The translations under genes were made by a program, and so were the position numbers. A stretch of DNA of 64,000 nt from Bacteroidales bacterium (lineage in GTDB: Bacteria; Bacteroidota; Bacteroidia; Bacteroidales; UBA932), in the NCBI GenBank assembly GCA_017471085.1, contig JAFUWW010000011.1, forward strand, positions 1 to 64,000, in the 5' to 3' direction. Below are positions 1 through 9,205 of the stretch, piece after piece (within the stretch, counting starts at the first letter, position 1; the number at the start of each line of letters is the position of its first letter). The notes beneath the pieces were generated by a model. That model worked only from the letters and a program-made list of their open reading frames with translations. It ran no database searches and had not been told where the DNA came from.

Positions 1-335
<335 letters not shown>

Positions 336-357
336 TCCAGGCGGAATCCCCGATAAA

Positions 358-392
358 ACATCCGGTCCGGCAACGGTCCGGATGTTTTTTTA
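358..392 (+). terminator. Intrinsic terminator after eno
   Basis: Perfect 8-bp stem ACATCCGG (358-365) / CCGGATGT (378-385). A second small stem inside it closes on a GCAA tetraloop, and a run of seven T follows (384-391 region). It sits 23 bp after the eno stop codon. Confidence 0.9.
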
Positions 393-404
393 TAGGGAAT
401 TTCG

Positions 405-412
405 TATATTTG
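405..412 (+). promoter_or_regulatory. Bacteroidota -7 box for the subtilase gene
   Basis: TATATTTG matches TAnnTTTG. It lies just after the eno terminator and 20 bp before the ATG at 433, so it favours 433 over the in-frame ATG at 418 as translation start. No clear TTTG -33 box is present. Confidence 0.6.
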
Positions 413-432
413 TATTCATGCTGGATACGAGA

Positions 433-2763
433 ATGCGCAAATCAACCATTTTGTCGGGTCTGCTGCTGGCTGTCTTAACCGCTTGTCAGGTTCAGGAACC
501 CATATCAAATATACCTGAAAAGGAATCGCTGCAAGTTATTCACGAGCCCGGAAAAGTGGTGCTCGAGTTCGAAGACGACCTGCTCTCTCTCATAGAAGAA
601 GATTTGGCCGCCGGGTCGGTGGAGACCAAGTCGGAAAGCCTGAATGCCGTCTTGCAGGAGCTGGGCGTCAAGAGCCTGAAAAGGGTGTTTCCCGATGCCG
701 GCGAGTTCGAGCCCCGCACCCGTCGCGAAGGGCTCCACCGGTATTACCTGGCCGAATTCACCGGGCAGCAGCCGCTCACAAAGGCCGCCGCTGAACTGTC
801 TTCCCTGCCCGGAGTCGTATCGGCCCGCCCTGTGAGAAAGGTGCGCATGAACGCATTCAACGACCCTTACCTGAACCATCAGTGGCATCTGGACAACGGG
901 CGGAACAACGGAATCGACATCAACATCCAGAAAGTCTGGGATCATTTTACCACAGGCCGCCGGGATGTCATCGTGAGCGTTGTGGACGAGGGTGTCTGGT
1001 CGGCGCATCCGGACCTTGCCGCCAATCTGTGGAACGACGGAAGCGGCCACATCGGCTATAACTTCGTGAATTATTCCCCTTACGTTTCTACGGGAAGCGG
1101 ACATGGGACCCATGTCGCAGGAATCATCGGAGCCGTGAACAACAATGGAATCGGCGTGGCAGGTGTGGCAGGCGGCGATGCGGCCGCCGGAATCCCCGGC
1201 GTGCGAATCATGAGTTGCCAGGTTTTCGCCACTTCGGAAGCGGCCGATGACGACATGACCGTGGCGGCCATCAAGTGGGGTGCAGACCACGGCGCCGTAA
1301 TCAGCAACAACAGCTGGGGCTATTATGCCGACGGAATCCTGGACGACAACGAAGACGGCACGGTGTCCGGAGAGGAACTGGCCCGGTACAAATCGCTGTC
1401 CATCGACCCGATGTACCGTTCCGCCATCGACTATTTCATCAAGTATGCCGGTTGCGACAACGACGGGAACCAGCTGCCGGATTCGCCCATGAAAGGAGGC
1501 CTGGTGCTGTTTGCCAGCGGGAACGAGAATATCGACTATGATATCCTTTCCGCTTATGAGCCCGTCATTTCCGTAGGGGCCTATGGGTATAACGGCAGCA
1601 AGGCGTCCTATTCCAATTATGGGGCTTATGTCGATGTGGCAGCCCCGGGAGGAGACGGCTATTCCAGTACCACCAGCGTCTGGAGTACGGTGCCTACCTC
1701 CGTCAATTCCAGCGGATACGAAGGGGCGGGCTGGTCCGGCACTTCCATGGCCACCCCGCACGTGTCCGGCGTGGCTGCCCTGCTGGTATCCTACTTCGGC
1801 GGTCCCGGATTCACGCAGCAGACCTGCAAGAAGATCCTCCTCGGCGGCCTGGGCAAGGATGTCGGTGGAAAATCGACGCCCATCGGCAAGAAACTGGACG
1901 CCTGGTCGGTCTTCCAGTACGGCCTCAGCGTCATGAGCAGTGACGATCCGTCCATGAGCCAGGCTCCCGTCCTTACCCTTTCACAGACGGAAATAGGTGT
2001 GCGGGCCCACCAGACGCTCACCATCATCGTATCGGCCTATGATCCCGACGGCGATGCCGTCACCATTACCTGCGATCCCGGCTCGGACGCCCTGGTTTTC
2101 GACCAGGCCGGAGGACGGGCGGTTATTACCGGACGGAACGCCCCTTCAGGTATCTACAAGGCTGTTTTCACGGCAACGGATGCCTCGGGGTTGTCTTCCC
2201 AGGTTACGCTGGCCTATCAAATCCACCCGAACAACGCCCCCATCGTGCAGGGAAACCAGCCGGACGTCCTTTTCTATCAGACGGACGAAGGCAGGAATAT
2301 CGACCTGTCCCAGCTGTTCATGGACGTGGATGGGGAAGAACCGGTCATTACGGTGGACACTGGCGGGGCTTCCTTCCTGTCGGCCGATATCATCAAGGGC
2401 AGCCTCCTTCGGATCGTGCCCGGCGGATACGGCTGCGCCACCCTTACGCTCACCGCCACCGACGCTCTCGGTGCATCGGCCTCGACGTCTTTCCAGGTGG
2501 CTGTGAAGGTTGCCAAAGGAAAGGCGGACGTCTATCCGGTCCCCGCGCAGGATGAGGTCTTTTTCTGGGTCGATTCCCTGGAGATGATTCCCCTGACGGT
2601 TGCGTTGTATTCGGCCTATGGAGACGATGTTCTCACCGCCGTCCTTCAGGGCAGCGTGTTCCAGCCTGCCAGCCTGGACATTTCCGACCTTGCACCAGGC
2701 AAATACGTCGCCATACTCAAGTACGGCGACGTATCGGAAAAGGTGCAGGTCGTAAAAATCTAA
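433..2763 (+). CDS. Secreted subtilisin-like serine protease (S8) with T9SS type A sorting domain
   Basis: Extracytoplasmic protease of 776 aa. Residues 1-18 form a signal peptide ending in a lipobox-like LTAC. An N-terminal pro-region (about 40-140) is followed by the S8 domain with catalytic Asp185 (VVDEG), His224 (HGTHVAG) and Ser438 (GTSMATPH); ASGN around 361-364 supplies the oxyanion Asn. Two Ig/cadherin-like segments follow, then about 80 residues from VYPVPAQDEV to VQVVKI that match the Por secretion (T9SS type A) C-terminal domain. An ATG at 418 is the alternative start. Having both a lipobox and a T9SS domain is uncommon. Stop codons overlap by a few bases with the convergent neighbour. 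Confidence 0.93.
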   Translation: MRKSTILSGLLLAVLTACQVQEPISNIPEKESLQVIHEPGKVVLEFEDDLLSLIEEDLAAGSVETKSESLNAVLQELGVKSLKRVFPDAGEFEPRTRREGLHRYYLAEFTGQQPLTKAAAELSSLPGVVSARPVRKVRMNAFNDPYLNHQWHLDNGRNNGIDINIQKVWDHFTTGRRDVIVSVVDEGVWSAHPDLAANLWNDGSGHIGYNFVNYSPYVSTGSGHGTHVAGIIGAVNNNGIGVAGVAGGDAAAGIPGVRIMSCQVFATSEAADDDMTVAAIKWGADHGAVISNNSWGYYADGILDDNEDGTVSGEELARYKSLSIDPMYRSAIDYFIKYAGCDNDGNQLPDSPMKGGLVLFASGNENIDYDILSAYEPVISVGAYGYNGSKASYSNYGAYVDVAAPGGDGYSSTTSVWSTVPTSVNSSGYEGAGWSGTSMATPHVSGVAALLVSYFGGPGFTQQTCKKILLGGLGKDVGGKSTPIGKKLDAWSVFQYGLSVMSSDDPSMSQAPVLTLSQTEIGVRAHQTLTIIVSAYDPDGDAVTITCDPGSDALVFDQAGGRAVITGRNAPSGIYKAVFTATDASGLSSQVTLAYQIHPNNAPIVQGNQPDVLFYQTDEGRNIDLSQLFMDVDGEEPVITVDTGGASFLSADIIKGSLLRIVPGGYGCATLTLTATDALGASASTSFQVAVKVAKGKADVYPVPAQDEVFFWVDSLEMIPLTVALYSAYGDDVLTAVLQGSVFQPASLDISDLAPGKYVAILKYGDVSEKVQVVKI

Positions 2764-4100
2764 AGCGTATCCTGCTTGAGGCTTTCAATGTAGCGGGCGA
2801 TCCTGTTCAGCTGCGTAGGGATGGCGATGCTCTGCGGGCAGTGTGACAGACATTCGCCGCAGGCGATGCAGTGATCGGCCTGGCGGACGGTGGCGACGGC
2901 CCGGTCGTAACTTACCAGATAGGCTTTCTTCAGTTTCTGATACTCCTTCTGTTCACGGCTCTGGGCGTAGGTGCCGGCCGTGATGGCGCGGTTGTAATGC
3001 TGGAAAGTGCCGGGGATGTCGATGCCCCAGGGGCAAGGCATGCAGTATTTGCAGTCCGTGCAGTTGATCATCGGATATTCCATCATCTGGACGGCCATCT
3101 CTTCCATGAACTCCAGTTCTTCTTCCGTGAGCGGCTTGAAGTGCGTGAAAGTCTTGATGTTGTCCATGAGAGGATCCATGTTGGTCATGCCCGAGAGGGT
3201 GCACAGCACGCGCGGGTGGCTGCCGCAGAAACGGAAGGCCCATGAGGCGATGCTCTTGTCCGGTTCACGCTCCTTCATCTGGCGGGAAATGCCTTCCGGC
3301 ACATTGGCCAGACGGCCGCCCAGCAGCGGTTCCATGATGACGATGGGGAGTTCGCGCTTGTCCAGCTGCTCGTAGAGGTAATCGGCATTGACGTTCCGCA
3401 CGCCGTCAGCGTGTTTCCAGTCTACATAGTTCATTTCGATCTGCACGAAATCCCAGATCTGCTCGCCGGAATCGTACATTTCCATGAAGTAGTCGAACTC
3501 GTTCTTGGCACCGTGGAAGGAGAAGCCCAGGTTGCGGATGCGTCCGGCCTCTTTTTCCTTCCGGAGGAAATCCATCATGCCGTTCTGCACATAGCGCTGG
3601 TTGAAAGCGTCCTTGCCGCCCCGGCCGATGGAATGGAGCAGGTAGTAGTCGAAATAATCGGTCTTGAGCTGCTCGAACGAGTCGTGGTACATCTTGATGG
3701 ATGCTTCGGGCGACTGGTCTCCGAAATTGGACAGCTTGGTGGCGATGTAGTATTTGTCCCTGGGATGGCGGCTGAGGGCGATGCCGGCCGCTTTCTCCGA
3801 CTGGCCCATCAGGTAGGCGGGAGAGGTGTCGAAGTAATTGATTCCGTGCTCGAGGGCGTAGTCCACCATCTCGTTCACGGCTTCCTGGTCGATGACGCTG
3901 GGCCGGCCGTTGGCGTCGGTGAGCATGGGCCAGCGCATGCAGCCGAAGCCGAGGAGCGACACTTTGTCCCCGTTGCGGTTGTTGGTGCGGTAGACCATCT
4001 CTTCCGGGCCCTCGGGTTCCGGCGTGGAGGTTTTCTTGGGGGCGCAGGCCGATGCCAGGGCGGCAGCGCCGGTTATCTTGATGAAATCTCTTCTTTTCAT
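2760..4100 (-). CDS. Aldo/keto reductase with C-terminal 4Fe-4S domains, Tat-type signal
   Basis: Predicted NAD(P)H or ferredoxin-linked aldo/keto reductase, 446 aa. The N-terminus MKRRDFIK plus a hydrophobic Ala stretch resembles a twin-arginine signal, ending near a possible lipobox Cys19. The AKR barrel keeps the tetrad Asp91 (GINYFDTSPAY), Tyr96, Lys122 and His156. The C-terminus carries two Fe-S clusters' worth of cysteines: C347/C350/C353/C356 and C411/C414/C417/C421 (CIACGECLSHCP). It is encoded 6 bp downstream of the NapH/G-like gene in the same direction, so the two probably form one redox operon. The substrate is unknown. Confidence 0.9.
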   Translation of the reverse strand: MKRRDFIKITGAAALASACAPKKTSTPEPEGPEEMVYRTNNRNGDKVSLLGFGCMRWPMLTDANGRPSVIDQEAVNEMVDYALEHGINYFDTSPAYLMGQSEKAAGIALSRHPRDKYYIATKLSNFGDQSPEASIKMYHDSFEQLKTDYFDYYLLHSIGRGGKDAFNQRYVQNGMMDFLRKEKEAGRIRNLGFSFHGAKNEFDYFMEMYDSGEQIWDFVQIEMNYVDWKHADGVRNVNADYLYEQLDKRELPIVIMEPLLGGRLANVPEGISRQMKEREPDKSIASWAFRFCGSHPRVLCTLSGMTNMDPLMDNIKTFTHFKPLTEEELEFMEEMAVQMMEYPMINCTDCKYCMPCPWGIDIPGTFQHYNRAITAGTYAQSREQKEYQKLKKAYLVSYDRAVATVRQADHCIACGECLSHCPQSIAIPTQLNRIARYIESLKQDTL

Positions 4101-4106
4101 AGGGCT

Positions 4107-5630
4107 CTACAACAAATGTTCGTTCCTTCCGTTTACGGTAATGGCGCTGACAGGGCGCACAGGGCAAAGGTTCTCGCAGGCTCCGCAGCCGATGCAGATC
4201 TCCTCCGAGACCACCGGGTATTTGTGGCCGGTTTCCGGATTCTCCACCAGTTGGATGGCGCCGGTAGGGCAGGTGCGGGCGCACTTGCCGCAATCGGCCT
4301 TGCCTGTGGCGGAAACGCAGGTGGCAAGATTGACGGCAGCGTAACCGACGTGATAGTTGGTCTTCTCTTCCTTGGTGATCCGCTGGATGGCACCGGCGGG
4401 GCAGAGTTCCGAGCAGCGGGTGCACTCCGGACGGCAGTAGCCTTTCTCGTAGCTCATCTGCGGCTGCATCAGGTGCTGCAGGTCCGTGGAAGGACGGAGT
4501 ACGTTGTTGGGGCATTCGGCCACGCACAGCTGGCAGGCGGTGCAGCGGCGGTAGAAATCTTTCACGCTCCTGGAGCCGGGAGGGGTGAGGGGCGTCTCGC
4601 GCTCGGGAGCCTGCTTGGGCAGGACATCCGCGAAACCGCCGTCGACCTTCTTGGCCGTTTCCTGTGCGCGGGCCTGAACGCCCTTCAGCGCTGCGGCCCC
4701 CACCACGGCCACCGTTCCCGCCATCATGGCCCGGCGGGATGCCCGATCGGCGTCGGGCGTGGCGTCACGCCCGGCTTGACCGGGAGACTTTCCCCAGGCA
4801 TAGCGGTACTTCAGGGCGCCGAACTTGCACTGGTCCAGGCAGTTGAAGCAGTCTACGCAGCGGGAGTAGTCGATGGTCTGGCTATCCTTGGTGATGTTGA
4901 TGCACTGGGCCTTGCAGTGGTTTTCGCAGGCCTTGCATTTCTTGCATTTTTCCGTGTCGATGACAGGACGGAACATGGAGAAGCGGGAGAGGAAACTGAG
5001 GGTGGTGCCCACAGGGCATACCGTGTTGCAGTAGGTGCGGCCGCCCTTGAAGGAAAGGGCTACCACCAGCACCAGCATGGCGATGGCGATGAGGAAGGTG
5101 GGCAGGCTCCTGATCCAGACCTCTTTCTCATAGAAGGTATAGCTGCCGGCGCGTTCGCTCAGCCATGCCAGCAGGTTGTTTCCCCATAAATAGACGGGCT
5201 GCAGCAGGTTCTGCACCATGCGGCCGTAGGCGCTGTAAGGGGCCAGGAGGGCCACAAAAGCCTGTACGCCGGCAACAAGCGCAATGATGAACAGGGCCCA
5301 GATGCCGTAACGGAGCCATTTGAGTTCTTTCTTGAACTTGTACGGCCTTTTGCTGCGGAGGGTTCCCAGGTGGGAGACACCATCCTGGAAAACGCCCAGC
5401 GGGCAGATGACGGAACAATAGACGCGGCCAAACAGCAGGGTAAGCACCACCAGAAGGGCGATAACCACGAAGTTCAGGGCCAGCACGGCGGGGAGAAACT
5501 GGAGCTTTGCCATCCAGCCCAGCCATCCGTGCAGGGCTCCGGTAAAGTCCAGGAGCAAAAGGGTGATTCCAGCCCAGAACAGTACGGCGAGGATAACTCT
5601 AAGTTTTTTAAGCATAGTCCTTTTATTCAT
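4107..5630 (-). CDS. NapH/NapG-like fusion: membrane ferredoxin plus multi-[4Fe-4S] domain
   Basis: Predicted membrane-bound electron-transfer protein. The N-terminal half has several transmembrane helices with two CP motifs (VICPLGVFQD, NTVCPVGTT), as in NapH/YccM, then a cytoplasmic pair of 4Fe-4S motifs (CKKCKACENHC, CVDCFNCLDQC). A second hydrophobic segment after SRRAMMAG, resembling a Tat signal, leads to a NapG-like region with at least four more clusters (CTACQLCVAEC, CTRCSELCP, CGKCARTCP, CIGCGACENLCP). ATG at 5630 is used here; an ATG at 5615 with AAGGAC upstream is a credible alternative. The domain junction contains a repeat-like palindromic stretch (4741-4790). Confidence 0.88.
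   Translation of the reverse strand: MNKRTMLKKLRVILAVLFWAGITLLLLDFTGALHGWLGWMAKLQFLPAVLALNFVVIALLVVLTLLFGRVYCSVICPLGVFQDGVSHLGTLRSKRPYKFKKELKWLRYGIWALFIIALVAGVQAFVALLAPYSAYGRMVQNLLQPVYLWGNNLLAWLSERAGSYTFYEKEVWIRSLPTFLIAIAMLVLVVALSFKGGRTYCNTVCPVGTTLSFLSRFSMFRPVIDTEKCKKCKACENHCKAQCINITKDSQTIDYSRCVDCFNCLDQCKFGALKYRYAWGKSPGQAGRDATPDADRASRRAMMAGTVAVVGAAALKGVQARAQETAKKVDGGFADVLPKQAPERETPLTPPGSRSVKDFYRRCTACQLCVAECPNNVLRPSTDLQHLMQPQMSYEKGYCRPECTRCSELCPAGAIQRITKEEKTNYHVGYAAVNLATCVSATGKADCGKCARTCPTGAIQLVENPETGHKYPVVSEEICIGCGACENLCPVRPVSAITVNGRNEHLL
4741..4790. repeat. REP-like palindromes inside the ferredoxin fusion gene
   Basis: Two adjacent hairpins: GCCCGA/TCGGGC (4741-4746/4753-4758) and CCCGG-cttga-CCGGG (4770-4774/4780-4784). 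The second resembles the element between convergent genes at 47895-47921 (GTC..CCCGGCT.GACCGGG..CTT). Here it is translated, in the linker KSPGQAGRDATPDADRA between the two halves of the protein. Confidence 0.55.
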
Positions 5631-5640
5631 TGTTAATATG

Positions 5641-5648
5641 CAAAGATA
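5641..5648 (-). promoter_or_regulatory. -7 box for the ferredoxin/AKR operon
   Basis: The reverse strand reads TATCTTTG, matching TAnnTTTG, a few bases upstream of the ATG at 5630. If transcription starts 4-7 nt downstream the leader is extremely short, which would favour the ATG at 5615. It is divergent to the frr promoter. Confidence 0.5.
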
Positions 5649-5668
5649 ATATTTTTCAAAAATATTGC

Positions 5669-5676
5669 TATATTTG
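5669..5676 (+). promoter_or_regulatory. -7 box for frr
   Basis: TATATTTG 22 bp upstream of the frr ATG, in an AT-rich 60-bp divergent region. Confidence 0.6.
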
Positions 5677-5698
5677 CAACCGCACAAAACTGAGAAAT

Positions 5699-6265
5699 AT
5701 GTTACCTAAAGCGAAAGAAATCGTAGATGCGGCCGAACTCAAGATGCAGGACGCAGTAGATTACCTCGAGGAGGACCTCAAGAATTACCGGGTGGGAAAA
5801 GCCTCTCCGGCCATCCTGAATCCCGTCATGGTAGACTATTACGGTACGGCCACTCCGCTTAACCAGGTTGCATCCGTAACCACGCCGGACGCCAAGACCA
5901 TCGCCATCCAGCCTTGGGAACGCAATATGATCGGCAAAATCGAAAAGGCCATCCTGGACGCCAACGTAGGGCTTACCCCCTCCAACAACGGTGAAATCAT
6001 CCGCTGCATGGTGCCCGCCCTCACGGAGGAGCGCCGCAAAGATCTCATCAAGAAGGCGAAGGCCCAGGGTGAAACCACCAAGGTGACCATCCGCAATGCC
6101 CGCCGGGACGGAATCGACCTCCTCAAGAAGGCCCAGAAGAACGACGGCCTCTCCGAGGACGGCGAGAAGGAAGGCGAGGTCGAACTCCAGAAAGTCACCG
6201 ACAAATGGGTGAAGAAGGTGGACGAGGTCATTGCAGCCAAGGAAAAGGATATCCTTACCGTGTAA
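5699..6265 (+). CDS. frr: Ribosome recycling factor
   Basis: Cytoplasmic factor that, with EF-G, splits post-termination ribosomes. The product is 188 aa, the usual family length, with the characteristic YRVGKASPAILNPVMVDYYG near the N-terminus and IRNARRDGIDLLKK near the C-terminal three-helix bundle. The start MLPKAKEIV is chosen because it gives family length and lies just after the -7 box; upstream in-frame codons are intergenic. The TAA overlaps the next gene's ATG by one base (TAATG), suggesting translational coupling with pheA. Confidence 0.96.
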   Translation: MLPKAKEIVDAAELKMQDAVDYLEEDLKNYRVGKASPAILNPVMVDYYGTATPLNQVASVTTPDAKTIAIQPWERNMIGKIEKAILDANVGLTPSNNGEIIRCMVPALTEERRKDLIKKAKAQGETTKVTIRNARRDGIDLLKKAQKNDGLSEDGEKEGEVELQKVTDKWVKKVDEVIAAKEKDILTV

Positions 6266-7089
6266 TGAAAAGGGTCGCCATCCAAGGATACAAGGGCTGC
6301 TTCCACGAACAAGCAGCCCGTTTATTTTATGACGACCAGTCGCTCCCCATCCTGGAGTGCGACACCTTCGCCGGTCTTTTCTCCGCCTTGGACGAAGGGA
6401 AGGCCGATGCGGCCGTAATGGCCATCGAAAACACCGTCTCCGGCGGTCTCATCCATAATTTCGAACTGCTCAGGGAGAGCGGCAGGAAGGTGAAGGGGGA
6501 GGTATACATCCGCATCCAGCAGAACCTGATGGCCCTTCCCGGCCAGCGCCTGGAAGACATCCGCGAAGTCCGTACCCACTACATGGCCATCAACCAGACC
6601 CGCCCCTTCTTCGTGCACCATGCACCCTGGATCCGGCTTTCCGAATCGGAGGACACGGCCAAGAGCGCGGCCGACCTGGCCGCCTCCCGGGAAAAAGGCG
6701 TAGGCGCGGTGGCATCGGCCCTGGCGGCGGAACTCTACGGGCTGGAAATCCTGGCCGAAGGCATCGAAACCTACAAGCAGAATTTCACCCGCTTCCTGGT
6801 GCTGGACGATGCACTGGAAGTGCCCGGGGCCGATATCGACAAAGCCTCCCTGTGCTTCACCCTGCCGCACAAGCCGGGTTCGCTGGCCCAGATTCTCACC
6901 ATCCTGTCGTTCTACGACATGAACCTTACCCGCATCCAGTCGCTCCCCATCCCCGGAAAGGAGTGGCAGTATTTCTTCTATGCCGATATCAAATTCGACA
7001 GCCTTCACCGCTACAGGCAGGCGCTTTCCGCCGTGCGCCCGCTCATCGAAGATTTCCAGATTTTAGGCGAATACAAAGCAGCATTATAA
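6265..7089 (+). CDS. pheA: Prephenate dehydratase with ACT domain
   Basis: Converts prephenate to phenylpyruvate in phenylalanine synthesis. 274 aa, with no chorismate mutase domain (that activity is fused to the DAHP synthase gene downstream). The N-terminal lobe has YKGCFHEQAA and AIENTVSGG, and the dehydratase catalytic region contains NFTRFLVL. The C-terminal ACT domain (HKPGSLAQILTILSFYDMNLTRIQSLP) is the expected site for feedback binding of phenylalanine. First gene of a four-gene Phe/Tyr run, 1-bp overlap with frr. Confidence 0.95.
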   Translation: MKRVAIQGYKGCFHEQAARLFYDDQSLPILECDTFAGLFSALDEGKADAAVMAIENTVSGGLIHNFELLRESGRKVKGEVYIRIQQNLMALPGQRLEDIREVRTHYMAINQTRPFFVHHAPWIRLSESEDTAKSAADLAASREKGVGAVASALAAELYGLEILAEGIETYKQNFTRFLVLDDALEVPGADIDKASLCFTLPHKPGSLAQILTILSFYDMNLTRIQSLPIPGKEWQYFFYADIKFDSLHRYRQALSAVRPLIEDFQILGEYKAAL

Positions 7090-7099
7090 AACGAACGAT

Positions 7100-8293
7100 A
7101 TGATTATCCAACCCGCCAACAGGACCTTGTCGGTCAAAGAGTATTATTTCTCCATCAAGAACAAGGAAATCGCCCGCCTCAATGCGGAGCGCGCCGCCAA
7201 AGGACTGGACCCTGTCATCAACCTGGGCATCGGTTCGCCGGACGGTTCTCCCGCTCCGGAGGCCGTGGAGGCTCTTTGCGAGTGTGCCAGGAAAGCTGGT
7301 GTGCACGGCTACCAGAGCTATGTGGGCATTCCGGAACTCCGTGACGCCATCGCCGCCTGGTACAGGCGTTGGTACGGCGTAGAGCTGGACCCCGCCTCCG
7401 AAATCCAGCCCCTCATGGGCTCCAAGGAGGGCATCCTGCTCCTTTCGCTGGCCTTCCTGAATCCCGGCGACAAGGTGCTGGTCCCGGACCCCGGCTATCC
7501 CACTTATACATCGGCCACGCTCATGTGCGAGGCGCAGCTGGTCAAGTACGACCTGGTGGAGGCCGACGGCTGGTATCCGGACTTCGACGCCCTGGAGAAA
7601 ACGGACCTTTCCGGCGTCAAGCTCATGTGGGCGAACTATCCCAACATGCCTACGGGCGCCCCTGCCCGCCGGGATGTGTTCGAGCATCTGGTGGCTTTCG
7701 CCCGCAAGCACCGGATCCTGCTGGTGAACGACAATCCCTACGGCTTTATCCTGAACGAGCCGCAGTCCATCCTGTCTGTCCCCGGCGCCCGTGAAGTGTG
7801 CCTGGAGATGAATTCCCTGTCCAAGAGCCACAACATGGCCGGCTGGCGTGTGGGCATGCTCGTAGGCGCGGCCGACGTAATCAAGGAAGTGCTCAAGGTG
7901 AAGACCCAGATGGATTCCGGCATGTTCCGGGGCATCCAGGAGGCTGCCGTCGTGGCCTTGAACCAGGGACCCGAATGGTACGGACGGCTGAATGACGAAT
8001 ACCGTGCCCGCCGGGAAGTCGCCTGCCGCATCATGGATGCCATCGGCGCCACCTATGACCGGAATGCCGGCGGCCTGTATGTCTGGGGGAAGGTGGATCC
8101 CGCCGCCTTTGAACCGGGTGAGAAATGCGTGGCGGAGCAGATGTCGGACTTCCTCCTGTACAATGCCGGCGTCTTCCTTACGCCGGGGTTCATCTTCGGG
8201 AAAAACGGTGCCGGACACGTGCGCATCTCCCTTTGCGCCAACGTTCCCACCCTTACGCGGGCGCTGGAAAAAGTGCAGCTTTGCGTAAAATAA
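7100..8293 (+). CDS. PLP-dependent aminotransferase, class I/II (probably aromatic/aspartate)
   Basis: Fold-type I aminotransferase of 397 aa. The PLP lysine lies in NSLSKSHNMAGWRVG, and DPGYPTY and NYPNMPTGAPA are conserved substrate/cofactor loops. Annotation transfer alone would say aspartate or LL-DAP-type aminotransferase. Its place between pheA and tyrA suggests that it carries out the final transamination of phenylpyruvate and 4-hydroxyphenylpyruvate; this is an inference from context. It starts 10 bp after pheA. Confidence 0.92.
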   Translation: MIIQPANRTLSVKEYYFSIKNKEIARLNAERAAKGLDPVINLGIGSPDGSPAPEAVEALCECARKAGVHGYQSYVGIPELRDAIAAWYRRWYGVELDPASEIQPLMGSKEGILLLSLAFLNPGDKVLVPDPGYPTYTSATLMCEAQLVKYDLVEADGWYPDFDALEKTDLSGVKLMWANYPNMPTGAPARRDVFEHLVAFARKHRILLVNDNPYGFILNEPQSILSVPGAREVCLEMNSLSKSHNMAGWRVGMLVGAADVIKEVLKVKTQMDSGMFRGIQEAAVVALNQGPEWYGRLNDEYRARREVACRIMDAIGATYDRNAGGLYVWGKVDPAAFEPGEKCVAEQMSDFLLYNAGVFLTPGFIFGKNGAGHVRISLCANVPTLTRALEKVQLCVK

Positions 8294-8317
8294 GGTTTTT
8301 GTGGTAAGTATTTGAGA

Positions 8318-9205
8318 ATGAGAGATGTAAAGAAAACAGTCGGAATCATAGGCCTGGGCCTGATAGGCGGGTCGATGGCCATCGACCTCAAGCGCCGCGG
8401 CTTCGCCTCCAGGGTGCTGGGCGTGGAGCAGGTGCCCCTGAATGCGGAAGCCGCCCTCAAGATAGGCCTTGTGGATGAAGTGGTTCCGTACGAAGAATGC
8501 ATAGAACGGGCCGATATCATCGTGGTAGCCGTCCCGGTGGGTTCGGCCGTGGGCCTGGTCTGTGACATCCTGGACAAATTCCAGGCGGGAGCAGAGGCCT
8601 CTGCCCCCGTCTGGAAAGACAAGATTGTCATCGACGTCTGTTCCACCAAGGAGCAGATCTGCCTGGCTACGCACTATCACTCCTGCCGCAGGCAGTTCGT
8701 CTCCACCCACCCCATGGCGGGAACGGAGTACAGCGGCCCCTGGGCTGCCATGCCCGGCCTTTTTGACGGCCGCGCCTGCATCTTCGCCAATTCGGAAGAA
8801 TCGGCCCCCAAGGCCCTCAGGACCATCGAAGAGATGTACGACGTGCTCAACATGCGGCCGCTTTACATGGTGGCTTCGCAGCATGATGTGCACACGGCCT
8901 ATGTCTCCCATATCTCCCATGTGACGTCCTTCGCCCTGGCACTGACCGTGCTGGACAAAGAGAAGGACGAGAAGCACATCTTCGACCTGGCCTCCGGCGG
9001 CTTCTCCTCCACCGTCCGCCTGGCCAAGTCCAGCGCCGACATGTGGGTCCCCATCCTCACGCAGAACCGCGACAACGTGCTGCACGTGATGGATACGTAT
9101 ATAGAGAAAATGAAGGACTTCCGGGAAGCTGTGGCCGACTTCGACGAAGACCGCATCCGGGAACTCATCTGCGAGGCCAACCGGATCAAAAAGATTATCA
9201 GATAA
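8318..9205 (+). CDS. tyrA: Prephenate dehydrogenase
   Basis: Oxidatively decarboxylates prephenate to 4-hydroxyphenylpyruvate for tyrosine. 295 aa, with the NAD-binding motif GIIGLGLIGGS at the N-terminus, STHPMAGTEYSG (substrate-binding His region) and the helical dehydrogenase domain SHISHVTSFAL. No ACT or chorismate mutase domain is attached. An in-frame TTG at 8312 exists, but the ATG at 8318 gives the natural N-terminus MRDVKKTVG. It overlaps the next start by one base (TAATG). Confidence 0.95.
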   Translation: MRDVKKTVGIIGLGLIGGSMAIDLKRRGFASRVLGVEQVPLNAEAALKIGLVDEVVPYEECIERADIIVVAVPVGSAVGLVCDILDKFQAGAEASAPVWKDKIVIDVCSTKEQICLATHYHSCRRQFVSTHPMAGTEYSGPWAAMPGLFDGRACIFANSEESAPKALRTIEEMYDVLNMRPLYMVASQHDVHTAYVSHISHVTSFALALTVLDKEKDEKHIFDLASGGFSSTVRLAKSSADMWVPILTQNRDNVLHVMDTYIEKMKDFREAVADFDEDRIRELICEANRIKKIIR

